From assembly GCA_903911165.1 (NCBI GenBank), contig CAIWCQ010000115.1:1-7038 (forward strand): a DNA stretch of 7,038 nucleotides. The letters run 5' to 3'. The notes beneath the pieces are model-generated. The model made no database searches. It was not told the DNA's origin and worked only from the letters and a program-made list of their open reading frames with translations. This DNA is from an uncultured Actinomycetes bacterium. GTDB lineage: Bacteria; Actinomycetota; Actinomycetes; Mycobacteriales; Mycobacteriaceae. Position numbers and translations under genes: made by a program. Numbering within the stretch: the stretch's first letter is position 1; each line of letters starts with the position of its first letter. Shown one piece after another: positions 4,269-7,038 of the stretch.

Positions 4269-5507
4269 ATGGCAGTGCCGAGTGCGTTTCGTTGGCCCGA
4301 CGCTCGCGAAACGGGATCGCACGCCCGCGTCCGGGCGCGTGTCAAGCGGATGACCGGCTTCGACCTGTTTCCCGCCGAGTCCGTGGCGGCAGAGTACGCG
4401 CGCATGCTCGACGCCGGCGATCCGATCGCCGAGCGCTTTGTCGACGAGACGTTTCTGGGGCCTCTAGGCCCGCAGCGATCCAGGGAGATGCTCGACGCGG
4501 CACTGGCCGGCTCCGTTGACGACGTGGCGGATGCGCCGGAGTCGATGAAGGCACTGTTCGCCGAGTTCGAAAAGGTTCCGCACTGGGTGGATCAGGAACT
4601 CGTGGAGCAGGGTGCCGCCGTCTGGCGGCGCTGGGGCTACACCCTGGGATCCATCGGCAACGCCGGCACGTTAGACGCCTACACCGAAGCGTCCCTGGCG
4701 GTGCCGCTGTCGCTGTCCGGTGGGTACGCCGGGGACTCCGCGCTGAACCGCTATCTGGAGACCAGCCGATGGTGGATCGAAGTGTGCCGCCCCGGTGCCG
4801 CCCTGACGCCCGGTTCGCTGGGCCGTCGCATCTCGATGCAGGTGCGGGTCATGCACGTCAGTGTCCGTCGCCGGGTGGCTGAGCACCCGGAGTGGGACTC
4901 CCGGCGTTGGGGTCTGCCGATCAGCCAGGCCGAGATGATGCTGACCCTGCTCGGCGGGAGTGTCGGTCCGGGACTGGGCCTGTACGCGTTGGGCTACATC
5001 ACCTCACCGGCGGAGATCAGGGCGGCGCTGCATTTCAACCGCTACCTCGGCCACCTGGTGGGCATGCGATCCGACATTTTCCCCGAGACGATCGCCGAGG
5101 GCGTCCGGATGCTGTTTTTGTTCGACGCCACCCGCTCGTACGACTCCGGGGCCATCGGCGCGGAATTGGTTGAGTCGTTCGTGCCCGCGTTTGCGCCGCT
5201 CCCGCAGTACCGGGGCGTGCAGCGGCTCCGGGCGTTGCTGCACCTGCACATTCAAGCCGCCTACGCCCGGTTGTTCATGCTGCCGGCAAATCGCCGGCGC
5301 TACCGACTGCCCTCGCCGTGGCTTGGCATGGCGGTGCTGTTGGGTCGCGTCCCGATCATCTGGTCGCTGGAGATCGCGCGTCGCATCAGCCCCGCGGCGG
5401 ATAGGGCATGGCAACGCGCTTCGGTGCGCGCCTGGGAACGCTGGCTGGTGTGGTCCGCACAACGCAAACCCGCGCAGTACCGAGCAGCAGAACCGTTGCG
5501 CCGCTAG
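4269..5507 (+). CDS. DUF2236/MpaB-family protein, Lcp-like heme oxygenase
   Basis: A 412-residue member of the DUF2236 (MpaB/latex-clearing protein) family, whose studied members are heme b proteins; Lcp cleaves polyisoprene with O2 into oligomers with aldehyde and ketone ends. Signature residues are present: R161-x-x-x-T165 in NRYLETSRWW, matching the Arg/Thr pair of Lcp, then 'RPGAALTPGSLG' (174-185) and the axial-ligand helix QVRVMHVSVRRRV with H196. The fold looks all-helical. I see no Sec or Tat signal peptide, so it is probably cytoplasmic or membrane-associated through the hydrophobic C-terminal helix near 351-369 (WLGMAVLLGRVPIIWSLEI). Most mycobacterial paralogues have unknown substrates, so rubber cleavage should not be assumed. 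The ATG at 4269 has GAGAAG (4255-4260) eight bases upstream. A CsoR/RicR-like operator lies in its promoter region. It is convergent with the aldehyde dehydrogenase, 15 bases apart. Confidence 0.85.
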   Translation: MAVPSAFRWPDARETGSHARVRARVKRMTGFDLFPAESVAAEYARMLDAGDPIAERFVDETFLGPLGPQRSREMLDAALAGSVDDVADAPESMKALFAEFEKVPHWVDQELVEQGAAVWRRWGYTLGSIGNAGTLDAYTEASLAVPLSLSGGYAGDSALNRYLETSRWWIEVCRPGAALTPGSLGRRISMQVRVMHVSVRRRVAEHPEWDSRRWGLPISQAEMMLTLLGGSVGPGLGLYALGYITSPAEIRAALHFNRYLGHLVGMRSDIFPETIAEGVRMLFLFDATRSYDSGAIGAELVESFVPAFAPLPQYRGVQRLRALLHLHIQAAYARLFMLPANRRRYRLPSPWLGMAVLLGRVPIIWSLEIARRISPAADRAWQRASVRAWERWLVWSAQRKPAQYRAAEPLRR

Positions 5508-5522
5508 CGATACCCCGACTGA

Positions 5523-7038
<1,516 letters not shown>

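Noticed and set aside
5004..5462. Minus-strand 152-residue frame
   Set aside because: It is antisense to the DUF2236 gene, whose family residues are clear; no domain is seen.

Overview
The window is GC-rich, with strong G/C bias at third codon positions. It looks like a chromosomal segment from a mycobacterium or close relative (Mycolicibacterium-type). This rests on a DUF2236/MpaB-type protein, a small secreted protein with the mycobacterial 'signal peptide - ADW - two cysteines' layout, and an aldehyde dehydrogenase that, from memory, closely resembles M. tuberculosis Rv0458. No search was run, so the genus is an inference.

Layout from left to right. (1) 1-404 is the C-terminal end of a guanine deaminase (purine catabolism), reading rightward. 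(2) 405-1244 is about 840 bases without a convincing intact gene. It holds hairpins, repeats, a decayed open frame that begins like a secreted-protein signal peptide, and the 3' end of a tRNA-like sequence (T arm, acceptor strand and discriminator base) with no 5' half. It looks like a scar of past insertion, deletion or gene decay. (3) 1245-2096 is a leftward voltage-gated-type potassium channel with a TTVGYGD filter; its stop codon directly abuts the tRNA remnant. (4) 2154-3449 is a rightward FAD-dependent amine oxidase/desaturase-like flavoprotein, divergent from the channel with only 57 bases between the two starts. (5) 3450-3729 is a leader region with AT-rich promoter-like sequence and small inverted repeats. 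(6) 3730-4059 is a small secreted protein built from Gly-Pro-Val repeats. (7) 4060-4268 carries a strong 15-bp stem-loop, a coding-like but out-of-frame stretch, and a near-perfect 17-bp palindrome of the copper-sensor CsoR/RicR type just ahead of the next gene. (8) 4269-5507 is a DUF2236/Lcp-like heme oxygenase-family protein. (9) 5523-7038 is a leftward NAD-dependent aldehyde dehydrogenase, cut by the window edge and convergent with the DUF2236 gene across 15 bases.

The genes do not form one operon or one obvious pathway. Strand changes break the window into short units. The one suggestive functional pairing is the DUF2236 protein, whose latex-clearing relatives cleave polyisoprene to aldehyde-ended oligomers, next to an aldehyde dehydrogenase. 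They are convergent, so co-regulation is not shown.

I do not see a clear new multi-gene system. The observations most worth a second look are the CsoR/RicR-like operator before the DUF2236 gene, the tRNA remnant touching the channel gene, and the GPVG-repeat secreted protein followed by a coding-like tail in another frame.
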